64,000 nucleotides of DNA from Bacteriovorax sp. (lineage in GTDB: Bacteria; Bdellovibrionota; Bacteriovoracia; Bacteriovoracales; Bacteriovoracaceae), in the NCBI GenBank assembly GCA_014378525.1, contig JACMNL010000004.1:51361-115360 (forward strand), written 5' to 3'. The translations under genes were made by a program, and so were the position numbers. Under the pieces are notes generated by a model that was not told the DNA's origin, did not search any database, and saw only the letters and a list, made by a program, of their open reading frames with translations. Positions 17,402 to 24,864 of this stretch are shown piece by piece (the first letter of the stretch is position 1; each line of letters begins with the position of its first letter).

Positions 17402-17851
17402 TTGATTAGCTTAAATAAAACTCAAAAAACATCAGTCCTTCGTACCGCCAACATCTTTGGTGTCGGTGTTAATGCAGTGTCGTTGGCAGCTCCGGCTGCT
17501 CTCTTCACTGCATTCTCGAAAACTGAAAAACCATATTTATGTAAAACGGGTTCAACAAATAAACTCCCAACTTTTTTATTCGGACTCGTTTTATTCTTAG
17601 CTGTGGTCACAAGAATGACTGCAGCTTTGTTCAAAGGTGCCTTACAGTTAATCAATGCGGTATTAGAGATTGCTCCAAGAGGGATCCTTTTCTTCTTATC
17701 CTTGCTTAATCTTGTTTTCTCTCACTGGACACTGTCCTCTGCCGAATGGTTGATGAAAGCGAATGATGAAGAAGACAATTCACTCCTTTTTACAAATGAT
17801 CTGCCTTTATTTCCCCTGTATGTGCAGCACGATTTTAATCTTTACGAGTGA
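17402..17851 (+). CDS. Doubtful membrane protein
   Basis: A 149-codon frame from TTG encodes two or three hydrophobic segments (TFLFGLVLFLAVVTRM, GILFFLSLLNLVFSHW). There is no ribosome binding site and no recognised homology. A 77-codon frame on the opposite strand is equally unsupported. It is listed only because the interval has no better occupant. Confidence 0.25.
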   Translation: MISLNKTQKTSVLRTANIFGVGVNAVSLAAPAALFTAFSKTEKPYLCKTGSTNKLPTFLFGLVLFLAVVTRMTAALFKGALQLINAVLEIAPRGILFFLSLLNLVFSHWTLSSAEWLMKANDEEDNSLLFTNDLPLFPLYVQHDFNLYE

Positions 17852-17933
17852 TAGACTTCATTTTAAAAGCCAAAATAAATGCTGCACTTTTTTACTCTAT
17901 CATAACAGTTTGTCATTCTTGCTAAAGGCTTTT

Positions 17934-17962
17934 TGCCTCAGATTTTAGAAATGTATGCCCCA
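17934..17962 (+). promoter_or_regulatory. Putative enhancer-protein binding pair (TGCCTCA / TGCCCCA)
   Basis: Heptamers at 17934-17940 and 17956-17962 (22 bp start to start) lie 50-75 bp upstream of the sigma-54 site at 18011. Confidence 0.55.
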
Positions 17963-18010
17963 ACTTCCTCTGATAATTGTTAAATTCAATAATTTATACC
18001 GACAAAAAAC

Positions 18011-18026
18011 TGGCACAGAAGATGCT
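18011..18026 (+). promoter_or_regulatory. Sigma-54 promoter
   Basis: TGGCACAGAAGATGCT matches the -24/-12 consensus, including TGGCAC. It lies 34 bases before ATG 18060. Confidence 0.85.
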
Positions 18027-18059
18027 TTATATATCTTGAGTAAGAATAAGGAAGTTTAT

Positions 18060-18248
18060 ATGTCACAACAAATTAAAAAAAATTTAACTGATAAAAATAA
18101 GAGTGCTGAGTTTGAAACTGAAATTGAATATCAGGATACAAAGCAGCCAAATGCAAGACCAAGTGAACCGGCAAAAACAAAAAGTTCACCTTCATCGATT
18201 AACAAAGAAAAAGTTAATCACGCTGGAGCGGTTAAAAAAAACGTGTAG
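18060..18248 (+). CDS. Small disordered hydrophilic protein
   Basis: This 62-residue Lys/Glu/Ser/Pro-rich protein (starting MSQQIKKNLTDKNKSAEFE) has no predicted hydrophobic core. The start at 18060 is fixed by AAGGA at the right distance and by the sigma-54 promoter, which rules out the longer frame from 17955. It resembles the other small hydrophilic proteins here in composition but not by clear alignment. Function unknown. Confidence 0.75.
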   Translation: MSQQIKKNLTDKNKSAEFETEIEYQDTKQPNARPSEPAKTKSSPSSINKEKVNHAGAVKKNV

Positions 18249-18282
18249 TTGTTCTAGTACAGAGAAATCTGCAGGAAGTGTA

Positions 18283-18298
18283 AGGCACATGATGTGTA
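18283..18298 (+). promoter_or_regulatory. Possible sigma-54 promoter, GT variant
   Basis: AGGCACATGATGTGTA keeps GG and spacing but has GT in place of GC at -12. The next gene starts almost 200 bases downstream, so support is weak. Confidence 0.3.
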
Positions 18299-18494
18299 TT
18301 AAAGCTTAGGTATAAATTGGCTTTGAACACAACAAGATGTATGACAATTCCAAAAGGGCTTAGTGATGAAACAAATAATCAGTCTAATGTTAAACACTCT
18401 AAGCAATTATCTAAGAACAGCACAAGTACGACTGATGAACGATAAATTGAGTAACGAATTATTAACAACGACATTCAAGATTAAGGAGGATTAC

Positions 18495-18869
18495 ATGTCG
18501 CCAGAAAGAACAGAATACTACAGAGCGAAACAAAGAAGAATGGCCTTTTACATAGTAGAGAATGATAGCAATAACGAAGAGAATCCACCCACTGTATCAG
18601 CAGTCATAGGTTTGGATAAAGAACTTGAAGCAGCTTTTTTTGCGGCGAGAAGACCGCCAATTGAACCAAAAACGGCGTTGAATACTGGAATGAGAATCAA
18701 TAGAGATATCATTTCAGATAAAAAAGAAAAACAACCTGTGAAAACTCCGGCAGTGAAGAAAAATGGAATGCATTGTCCTAGTTTACCAACACAGTGGAGA
18801 AATAGTTTTGATATCATAATCCCTAAAGCAGAATTTGGACATTTTTCACCTGAACGTAAATCGAAGTAA
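18495..18869 (+). CDS. Hypothetical protein
   Basis: The 124-residue basic protein begins MSPERTEYYRAKQRR and has a short conserved-looking C-terminus (SFDIIIPKAEFGHFSPERK). No family was recognised and there is no signal peptide. ATG 18495 is preceded by a very strong AAGGAGG, so the frame extension back to 18363 was not used, although GTG/ATG starts there are open. Followed by a strong terminator. Confidence 0.6.
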   Translation: MSPERTEYYRAKQRRMAFYIVENDSNNEENPPTVSAVIGLDKELEAAFFAARRPPIEPKTALNTGMRINRDIISDKKEKQPVKTPAVKKNGMHCPSLPTQWRNSFDIIIPKAEFGHFSPERKSK

Positions 18870-18914
18870 TAAGTAAGAGGTATATGGTAATAAAATTGAA
18901 TGATCAAAAATTCT

Positions 18915-18966
18915 AGAAGCGCAGAAGACCACGATGAGAACTCGTCTGTATTCCGCGCTTTTTTTA
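18915..18966 (+). terminator. Branched terminator hairpin
   Basis: An outer AGCGC/GCGCT stem followed by TTTTTTT encloses an AGAC/GTCT inner stem. It is long for a terminator and may be the 3' end of a structured RNA. Confidence 0.6.
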
Positions 18967-19013
18967 TACCTGCCATCCACAAAAAATAATCAATAAAATT
19001 CAAGGAAAAATTT

Positions 19014-20396
19014 ATGCGCATTGAAAAAGATGGTATCGGTGAACTTTCTATCCCCGACGATGTTTTTTATGGCATCCAGTCCTATCGCGCTTCAAAAAAT
19101 TTTCCGATTAGTGGAACTCAGGTTCACACACAGATGATAAAAACTTTTTTATTATTAAAAAAAGCTGCGGCCATTGCCAATACTGAAACGGGTGCCTTAA
19201 GTTCTGAAAAATCTGAAGCGATTTCCACTGCTGTAGATGAATTATTATCAGATGATTTTGAGAAACATTTTATCGTCGATGCATACCAGGCCGGGGCTGG
19301 TACTTCCCAAAATATGAATGCAAATGAAGTGATCGCCAATAAAGCGAATGTTTTACTGGGGGGCGGGCTCGGAACCTATGATCACATCAATCCGAACGAC
19401 GATGTGAATATGTCTCAAAGTACCAATGATACATATCCTACGGCCATGAGACTTGCGACCCTTACGTTGTCAAAAGATCTGGTGATTGAACTGCAAAAAC
19501 TCGGCAATGCTTTTAAAAGTAAAGCACAGGAATTTGACCAGGTCATAAAATCCGGACGCACTCATTTGCAGGATGCCACACCCATTCGTCTAGGGCAGGA
19601 ATTCCAGGCCTATCAAAAGATTATTGAAGATCTTACAGTGCTGGTCATTCAGGCACAGGATTATCTGCGTGAACTTGGTATTGGCGGATCTGCAGTGGGA
19701 ACAGGAATTAATGTTCCTCATGGATACAGAGACGCCATCCTTGATGAATTGAAAACTTTTTTTAATGATAATGATTTGTTTCTTTCAAATAATATGTGCA
19801 AGTCGATGCAGTCGCAATTGCCTATGATGGTTTATTCAAATGCAATGAGATCAATCGCCATTGAACTCACGAGAGTATGCAATGATTTGCGACTTCTTAG
19901 TTCGGGACCTGCAAACGGGTTTGGTGAAATTGTATTACCCTCTTCTCAACCCGGCTCTAGCATCATGCCCGGAAAAATAAATCCTTCGATTCTTGAAATG
20001 AGTAATCAGGTTTTTTTTAAAGTACTCGGCAACGATACAGCGATGGCCTTTGCTGTTTCCGCAGGACAACTTGAACTCAATGTTATGATGCCAGTAATGG
20101 CACAGCTCGCTCTTGAATCAACTCACATTCTGACCAATGCGCTTAAAGTAATGCGAGAGCTTTGTATCAGCGGAATAAATGCGAATGTGGAAGTGTGTGA
20201 GAAGTACGCTAGTCAGACATCTCAAATCGTCACGGCCTTGAATCCGGTCATTGGTTACGCTAAAGCAGCTGAGCTTACCAAAGAGTCATTGAAGTCTAAA
20301 AAGACTGTTATTGAGCTTGTGCGAGAACAGAAATTATTGTCAGAGGAGCAGATCAAAGACTTACTTGACCCAATGAAACTCACTGTCCCACATTAG
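19014..20396 (+). CDS. aspA: Aspartate ammonia-lyase
   Basis: The 460-residue product belongs to the fumarase/aspartase superfamily. The signature GSSIMPGKINPS is present, with the TxQS-type NMSQSTNDTYPTAMR, AGTSQNMNANEV and SGRTHLQDATPIRLGQEF. The opening MRIEKDGIGELSIPDDVFYG resembles aspartases (E. coli AspA and Bacillus AnsB) more than class II fumarase. It deaminates aspartate to fumarate, linking amino-acid catabolism to the TCA cycle. Monocistronic with a short leader. Confidence 0.85.
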   Translation: MRIEKDGIGELSIPDDVFYGIQSYRASKNFPISGTQVHTQMIKTFLLLKKAAAIANTETGALSSEKSEAISTAVDELLSDDFEKHFIVDAYQAGAGTSQNMNANEVIANKANVLLGGGLGTYDHINPNDDVNMSQSTNDTYPTAMRLATLTLSKDLVIELQKLGNAFKSKAQEFDQVIKSGRTHLQDATPIRLGQEFQAYQKIIEDLTVLVIQAQDYLRELGIGGSAVGTGINVPHGYRDAILDELKTFFNDNDLFLSNNMCKSMQSQLPMMVYSNAMRSIAIELTRVCNDLRLLSSGPANGFGEIVLPSSQPGSSIMPGKINPSILEMSNQVFFKVLGNDTAMAFAVSAGQLELNVMMPVMAQLALESTHILTNALKVMRELCISGINANVEVCEKYASQTSQIVTALNPVIGYAKAAELTKESLKSKKTVIELVREQKLLSEEQIKDLLDPMKLTVPH

Positions 20397-20403
20397 GTGT
20401 CGC

Positions 20404-20430
20404 GAGGCAAAAATCTTGGAATTCTGCCTC
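20404..20430 (+). promoter_or_regulatory. Putative enhancer-protein binding pair, inverted (GAGGCA / TGCCTC)
   Basis: GAGGCA (20404-20409) and TGCCTC (20425-20430), inverted and 21 bp start to start, lie 50-75 bp upstream of the sigma-54 site at 20481. The inverted repeat could also fold at the end of the aspA mRNA, but it has no U-tract. Confidence 0.5.
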
Positions 20431-20480
20431 GAGTAAAAATGTCAGGAACGGAGTTTCAAACATTTCACTTCACTTTTTAA

Positions 20481-20496
20481 TGGCATACTCAATGCA
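20481..20496 (+). promoter_or_regulatory. Sigma-54 promoter of a candidate small RNA
   Basis: TGGCATACTCAATGCA fits the consensus. No coding region follows; a folded segment with a terminator does. Confidence 0.75.
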
Positions 20497-20506
20497 TTTA
20501 GTCTGG

Positions 20507-20614
20507 TTAAGAGAAATCTTCTAATACATTTTTTCTCTGGCAAATCATCATAAGTGTTTGATGATTTGATCCCATCATACGATTTGGGGCCGTCTCATCA
20601 GCGGCCCTTTGTAT
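20507..20614 (+). ncRNA. Candidate sigma-54-dependent small RNA
   Basis: From the predicted start (about 12 bases after the GC of the promoter) to the terminator, about 105 bases contain three stem-loops in a row: AGAGAAA (20510) with TTTCTCT (20532), AAATCATCA (20542) with TGATGATTT (20559), and GGGCCG (20587) with CGGCCC (20602) followed by a short U-run. No open reading frame of note lies inside. The next promoter (20669) follows. Ends are predicted, not mapped. Confidence 0.6.
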
Positions 20615-20668
20615 TTCAGGTCTAAGGGCAGAGCAAAATATTTCACTTTAAGTGCAGTTTCTTACATT

Positions 20669-20684
20669 TGGTATCTAATTTGCT
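20669..20684 (+). promoter_or_regulatory. Sigma-54 promoter
   Basis: TGGTATCTAATTTGCT has the correct GG-GC spacing and lies 46 bases before ATG 20730. Confidence 0.7.
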
Positions 20685-20729
20685 CTCTCTATAATTAACA
20701 ACTGAAACGACAATTTAAAGGAGTGATTT

Positions 20730-20891
20730 ATGAGCGAGAATACAACACAAGAAAAAGGACTATTCGAAACTCTTGAAGAGCACACTCCTGAGGTACATAT
20801 TCGAGCAAATTCAAAATTTGAAAATTGCGAAGAAGAATTTAAATTTGAATTCCTGGTTCAGGATATGTTTCTAGATCATTTTTTTCCTTAG
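20730..20891 (+). CDS. Small acidic protein
   Basis: This 53-residue protein (MSENTTQEKGLFETLEEHT at the start) is rich in Glu and Phe and ends DMFLDHFFP. It is preceded by AAAGGAG and a sigma-54 promoter and followed by a clean terminator, which makes a real gene likely despite its size. Family unknown. Confidence 0.65.
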   Translation: MSENTTQEKGLFETLEEHTPEVHIRANSKFENCEEEFKFEFLVQDMFLDHFFP

Positions 20892-20928
20892 AATATTAAC
20901 GCACGTTCTCCTCATTCAACCATCAACT

Positions 20929-20957
20929 AAAGGTCATCTTAGAAATGACCTTTTTTT
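20929..20957 (+). terminator. Terminator
   Basis: AAAGGTCAT pairs with ATGACCTTT around a seven-base loop, followed by TTTTATA. Confidence 0.85.
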
Positions 20958-20989
20958 ATAATGAAACAGACTAAATAAATCGGGATTAC

Positions 20990-21017
20990 GGGGCAAAATT
21001 TTGTGGAAGTTTGCCAC
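20990..21017 (+). promoter_or_regulatory. Putative enhancer-protein binding pair, inverted (GGGGCA / TGCCAC)
   Basis: GGGGCA (20990) and TGCCAC (21012), inverted and 22 bp apart, lie 50-80 bp upstream of the sigma-54 site at 21068. Confidence 0.45.
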
Positions 21018-21067
21018 AAATATTATTTCTGGAATGTGATTTCAGTTTTTTAGACCGACAAAAAAAT

Positions 21068-21083
21068 TGGCACACGAGATGCA
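21068..21083 (+). promoter_or_regulatory. Sigma-54 promoter of a candidate RNA
   Basis: TGGCACACGAGATGCA matches the consensus well, including TGGCAC. Confidence 0.8.
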
Positions 21084-21093
21084 TTTAATATTT

Positions 21094-21311
21094 GTAGGAA
21101 CGTAAGGCAAAAGCGAAAAATGAATTGCGATAGCTTTTGCACAAGACCAATGAAAGACGAAGATATGCCGGCAACATGCGAGCGAACGAAAGTTCAACTC
21201 TAAGGCAGGCAGAATATGGGAGGCGTAAAGCTTCATCCACTCTTCAACTCGATAGTAACCTTGATTCCTAAAATGCAGTTAGAAGCCGTCCCTCACGGGG
21301 CGGCTTTTTTA
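21094..21311 (+). ncRNA. Candidate sigma-54-dependent small RNA of about 215 nt
   Basis: The segment runs from a sigma-54 promoter to the terminator AAGCCG (21283) / CGGCTT (21301) plus U-run. A perfect stem GCAAAAGC (21107) / GCTTTTGC (21133) lies near the 5' end. The only frame inside is a 27-codon ATG frame starting at 21120 in that stem's loop, without a ribosome binding site, so an RNA gene is preferred over a peptide. Confidence 0.55.
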
Positions 21312-21360
21312 AGAAGATCGCTGAGAAGTATGCATCAGCAAAAGTAGAGGAAAAAATTAA

Positions 21361-21498
21361 ATGTTAAAGTCTAACTTATTTTGTGCACTCGTGGCCTTCA
21401 TAACGGCTTTGACTATTTCGTCTGCTTTTGCTCATGGATACTTAACATCAACTTCAACTGTAGCAATGAACGAAGCAATTTCAAAATCAATCAACTAA
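21361..21498 (+). CDS. Very small secreted peptide
   Basis: The 45-residue product is a signal peptide (LFCALVAFITALTISSAFA) plus about 20 mature residues (HGYLTSTSTVAMNEAISKSI). GAGG lies before the ATG and a terminator follows at 21585. It could be a periplasmic peptide or a small membrane protein. No homologue is known to me, and the small size limits certainty. Confidence 0.5.
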   Translation: MLKSNLFCALVAFITALTISSAFAHGYLTSTSTVAMNEAISKSIN

Positions 21499-21584
21499 AG
21501 TTTTATAAGGGACGCAAGACTTGGATAAACATATCAATACACCATCTGTGCAAATTAACTTTTGATCCCTAATTATTGATATAG

Positions 21585-21613
21585 AGGCCACTTGCAAAAG
21601 TGGCCTTTTTTTT
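21585..21613 (+). terminator. Terminator
   Basis: AGGCCACTT pairs with AAGTGGCCT around a four-base loop and is followed by TTTTTTT. Confidence 0.9.
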
Positions 21614-21659
21614 GCTCATCATAACATTAAGACCAATCAATTATTCATGAAGGATATTT

Positions 21660-21842
21660 ATGATTCAAAACACGAAACAACCTATTAAGACCAATCCAAA
21701 GAATATAACCGAGTTTAAAGACGATGATCTTGCTCCTAAAGGCAAAACAAAACACATTGTAGAAACTGACTGGCCTGTGAAGGAGTCAGTTCCTGAGAAA
21801 AAGAGAAAGATCAAAAAAACAGCAATAGCAAGGTTTCCATAA
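21660..21842 (+). CDS. Small disordered Lys-rich protein
   Basis: The 60-residue protein is Lys- and Pro-rich with a basic tail (KKRKIKKTAIARFP). It resembles the sigma-54-controlled hydrophilic proteins in composition, although no sigma-54 site was found just upstream. AAGGA precedes the ATG. It is followed after 14 bases by the SDR-like gene and shares its terminator. Confidence 0.65.
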   Translation: MIQNTKQPIKTNPKNITEFKDDDLAPKGKTKHIVETDWPVKESVPEKKRKIKKTAIARFP

Positions 21843-21856
21843 TGGAGGGTACTTAA

Positions 21857-22387
21857 ATGAGAAATGAATCTTATTTGACAAGTGAAAAACCACTAGCAGT
21901 GGTCGCCAGTAATTTTAATATGGATGGATATGATTTAGCAAAACAATTTGCTGAACGTGGATATGATCTTATTCTCGCAGCTTCAAATCCTTCAGTAGTA
22001 GAAGAAGCGCAGGACTTTAAAGAACTCGGTGTGGATGCTGTAAGTTTCCAGCTTGATCTTTCTACGACTGAAGGCGTGGAACAGCTCTACAGTCGTATTA
22101 TCGCGACAGGACGACCTGTAGAAGCGATGGTGATCAATACTGGACTGTCAGCGAATTTTTCCAATGAAACAAGTCTTGCTAAAAAAGTTTTAAAAGACAT
22201 GGCCCTTAGAGGGCATGGAAGAATTCTTTTTGCCGGTTCGGAAAATCAGGAAGACACAACTCAGGTTTATGAAACGATTTTTGAAGAAGCAAAAGGCTCT
22301 GGTGTAACAGTGACTGCTATTAAGGCCGGTAAAAATGAATTGTATTTTTTGAAAGAAGGATATGAAGAACCCTACTTACTACACTAA
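21857..22387 (+). CDS. Short-chain dehydrogenase-like protein lacking catalytic motif
   Basis: The 176-residue protein has an SDR-type Rossmann fold: a nucleotide-binding start (AVVASNFNMDGYDLAKQFAERG), then DAVSFQLDLSTTEGVEQLY and AMVINTGLSA (SDR NNAG position), and GRILFAGS. The TGxxxGxG loop is degenerate, and the catalytic YxxxK is absent: a YETIFEEAK occurs instead. It is about 70 residues shorter than classical SDRs. It may bind a nucleotide without acting as an oxidoreductase. GGAGGG precedes the ATG. Confidence 0.7.
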   Translation: MRNESYLTSEKPLAVVASNFNMDGYDLAKQFAERGYDLILAASNPSVVEEAQDFKELGVDAVSFQLDLSTTEGVEQLYSRIIATGRPVEAMVINTGLSANFSNETSLAKKVLKDMALRGHGRILFAGSENQEDTTQVYETIFEEAKGSGVTVTAIKAGKNELYFLKEGYEEPYLLH

Positions 22388-22390
22388 TAA

Positions 22391-22416
22391 AAAGGCCCTC
22401 AAACGAGGGCCTTTTC
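22391..22416 (+). terminator. Terminator
   Basis: AAAGGCCCTC pairs with GAGGGCCTTT around AAAC, with a further T. It also lies between convergent genes. Confidence 0.9.
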
Positions 22417-22431
22417 TGTAAAGCTCTCGCT

Positions 22432-23988
22432 TCACTTATTGGGATAAAGTATTGCGTGATCTTCGCCTTCTTCACAAATTCTGTTAATTGAATTTGTTTT
22501 CTTGATTTTTTCTTCTAATGCGGCCCAAATTTTAAAATTTGTATTCTTTGGATTTCTAAGAATAGCGATCGTTCTTGGATCTACCCCTTGAGCTCCTCTG
22601 ATAATTCCTTCAGTGAAGGCCACAGTATAAGTCTTGAATGGATTAACTTTTTTTCCGTTAACAGTGAAGTTTCTAAGTTTGAAGCCAAGTGGTCCTCGTT
22701 CGTAGTCCATTTTAATTCCAGAAAACGTCAAGGGTTGCCCTACATATGATAAAGCATCCATAGTCATACGAAGCCAGGCACCTTTAATATGTGTTGTATA
22801 AATATCCCAGCCGAATTTTTGCTCTACTTCAAAAACTCTTGGAATTGAATTTAAAATAGATCTGCGTGTAATATCGCCAACCGGGTAATTCGATCCACTC
22901 ATATCAGGAGAGTGAATCGCAATGTCAGCTTCAGCTTTTTCCTTCATCGTATCTGCAATGAAGTAGGCCCATTTGCGTGTACCAAGAGCATCATTTGCCT
23001 GTAGGTCTGAGAATCCTACTTTTTCATTGAGCCAGTTTGCTCCGTAGTAGTTATCTAATTCAATATCAGCAGACTTCACCAGGTCAGCAATGTTGGGGTC
23101 AACTCTGCCTTCTTCAGTTTTTACAGGAATCAATTCGTAGCTTGCAATCTTTAAAGGTTTTCCTTTTTCCAGATCCAGAACTAAACGCCCTAAATACTCA
23201 GTGTGCATTCCCGCTTGTACGATAGGAACAACATTCTTTTGTTTGTTGATAGCGTATGTGGGTTCATAAAGAGCAGTGTGCGAATGCCCACCGATAATTA
23301 AATCGATGTACTTAGTTTTTTCTGCAAGTTTTATATCTTTAAGAACACCGATGTGTGTAAGTGCAATGACGAAATCGTTTCTTGCGCTTAATCCAGTTTC
23401 ATATTTCTGAGCAGCTAAGATCGGGTTTGAGATAGCTCCACTTTGAAGGCGCCACTTATAAAGAATTTCATCTGTCGTTAAACCCAGAATTCCGATTTTA
23501 ATTCCATCGATGACGATTTCTTTATAAGGTTTAATTTTATCTTTGATGTTTTTGTACTGAGAACCTGCGTCTATGTTTGCTACGATCAGCGAAAACTTTA
23601 AGTCCATTTCCCCGAGAAGTTTATCTAGCTCAGTCGATCCCATCTGGTAGTCGTGGTTGCCGAGAGTTCCGATATCATATCCCATTTCGTTGTGGACATC
23701 GAAAGTCTTGCGTCCTCCGTCGGCCATGAAATAAACGTTTCCTTCAAGAAAATCTCCGGCATCAACTACGAGAGTTGAAACACCTTCAGCAGAAGCTTCT
23801 GCTTTGTACTGATCGATCATTGCTTTTAAACGGGCAGCGCCACCTTTTGTCGTTGAGTGGTCTGAGTTATCAAGAAATGAATGTGTATCATTAGTATGAA
23901 GAATCTGAATTAATTTTGCGGATGAAATAGCAGGGACAGCAAGATATGCAATCAGAATGAATGTCTTTAGTATTTTTGAATTTTTCAT
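22432..23988 (-). CDS. Periplasmic 5'-nucleotidase / cyclic phosphodiesterase family
   Basis: The 518-residue protein has a signal peptide (to about residue 24) and the metallophosphatase motifs of the UshA/CpdB family: LHTNDTHSFLDN, VDAGDFLEG, TLGNHDYQ, ALTHIGVL and GGHSHTAL. A 5'-nucleotidase C-terminal domain follows from about residue 320. It would hydrolyse nucleotides in the periplasm for salvage, which suits a predatory or scavenging lifestyle. Which of UshA, NadN or CpdB activities it has cannot be read from sequence. Confidence 0.9.
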   Translation of the reverse strand: MKNSKILKTFILIAYLAVPAISSAKLIQILHTNDTHSFLDNSDHSTTKGGAARLKAMIDQYKAEASAEGVSTLVVDAGDFLEGNVYFMADGGRKTFDVHNEMGYDIGTLGNHDYQMGSTELDKLLGEMDLKFSLIVANIDAGSQYKNIKDKIKPYKEIVIDGIKIGILGLTTDEILYKWRLQSGAISNPILAAQKYETGLSARNDFVIALTHIGVLKDIKLAEKTKYIDLIIGGHSHTALYEPTYAINKQKNVVPIVQAGMHTEYLGRLVLDLEKGKPLKIASYELIPVKTEEGRVDPNIADLVKSADIELDNYYGANWLNEKVGFSDLQANDALGTRKWAYFIADTMKEKAEADIAIHSPDMSGSNYPVGDITRRSILNSIPRVFEVEQKFGWDIYTTHIKGAWLRMTMDALSYVGQPLTFSGIKMDYERGPLGFKLRNFTVNGKKVNPFKTYTVAFTEGIIRGAQGVDPRTIAILRNPKNTNFKIWAALEEKIKKTNSINRICEEGEDHAILYPNK

Positions 23989-24063
23989 TGACTTTGAGAT
24001 ATCCGAAAAGTTAGTACGCCGTCAAGCGACTAAGGCCTGACGCCGTAATTTTTATATTAAATA

Positions 24064-24636
24064 TTAGTACCAGTATTTAAGAGCAAGACCCGCAGAGAAT
24101 GAGTCCTGTACGTTAGTTGTGTAAAGGTATTTAGCAGTTAATCCTAGCGACAGGAAATCACTGTGTTTGTCCTGTAATGGAATGTCGAAACCAGCAGTAG
24201 GCCCTACAGACCATTCAGTATTTCCACCTTGTGACTGGAACATTGGCCCTGTAACTACACCAATGTATGAACTCCTTAATACAGGGATATCTCCACCGAA
24301 GTTATAAGTTCCGCGAGCAAGAAGGTTAGTTCTTTGAAGATTTGTATTATCTAATTCTGTAGTTGTGAGTTCTGCTCCGACACCGAAAGGTACATATGGT
24401 TGGAATCCAACGTTAATTCCGTATTCTGGTGAACTTGCTGCATCTCCATTAGGATTTGATACACCCGCGGTTAGACCCATGTGTATTCTGTATGAACTTT
24501 TATCATTTACCGGACCTGGATTTGGCATAGTTCCTTCAAGTCTAGTTTGAGCGTTTGATTTTTCTTCAGATGACATTTGTGCATATGATGCCACTGAAGA
24601 AGTAAGTAGTGCCAGGGTTACTAAAGTTTTAAACAT
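24064..24636 (-). CDS. Outer-membrane beta-barrel protein
   Basis: The 190-residue protein has a signal peptide ending SYAQ. Its mature part has alternating strands, glycine-rich turns (MGLTAGVSN, GINVGFQPYVPFGVGAEL) and a C-terminal aromatic (LALKYWY), typical of an OmpW/OmpA-like eight-strand barrel. GGAG lies before the ATG. A sigma-54 promoter about 65 bases upstream places it in the regulon described here. The ligand or role is unknown. Confidence 0.7.
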   Translation of the reverse strand: MFKTLVTLALLTSSVASYAQMSSEEKSNAQTRLEGTMPNPGPVNDKSSYRIHMGLTAGVSNPNGDAASSPEYGINVGFQPYVPFGVGAELTTTELDNTNLQRTNLLARGTYNFGGDIPVLRSSYIGVVTGPMFQSQGGNTEWSVGPTAGFDIPLQDKHSDFLSLGLTAKYLYTTNVQDSFSAGLALKYWY

Positions 24637-24699
24637 AATGGATCTCCGTGTGTTGCCCCTTATGCTATTCGCAAAAAGGTATTAATTGAAATCACTAAT

Positions 24700-24715
24700 T
24701 GCAATGCCCGTACCA
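24700..24715 (-). promoter_or_regulatory. Sigma-54 promoter (minus strand)
   Basis: The reverse complement reads TGGTACGGGCATTGCA. It is directed at the outer-membrane protein gene and divergent from the promoter at 24822. The interval 24737-24784 has three half-sites of the TGCC/GGCA type. Confidence 0.7.
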
Positions 24716-24821
24716 AACATTTTGGGTTGAAATCGGGGGGCAGTAGCGGAATTTTGTACCAAAGTGCCTGATTGAATTGGGGCATTAATTCAGCTGCTAT
24801 TATGATAACGACGCCATTTTG

Positions 24822-24837
24822 TGGCGCGAATGTTGCT
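24822..24837 (+). promoter_or_regulatory. Sigma-54 promoter
   Basis: TGGCGCGAATGTTGCT has the correct spacing and lies 28 bases before the EEP-family start codon. Confidence 0.75.
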
Positions 24838-24864
24838 CTTACGTTTTAAGGGGTACTACTAGAT

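Noticed and set aside
17422..17655. A 77-codon minus-strand frame opposite the doubtful membrane frame
   Set aside because: No ribosome binding site or homology; composition follows from the opposite frame.
21120..21203. A Cys-containing 27-residue peptide in the candidate RNA
   Set aside because: No ribosome binding site, and its ATG lies in a hairpin loop; treated as non-coding.
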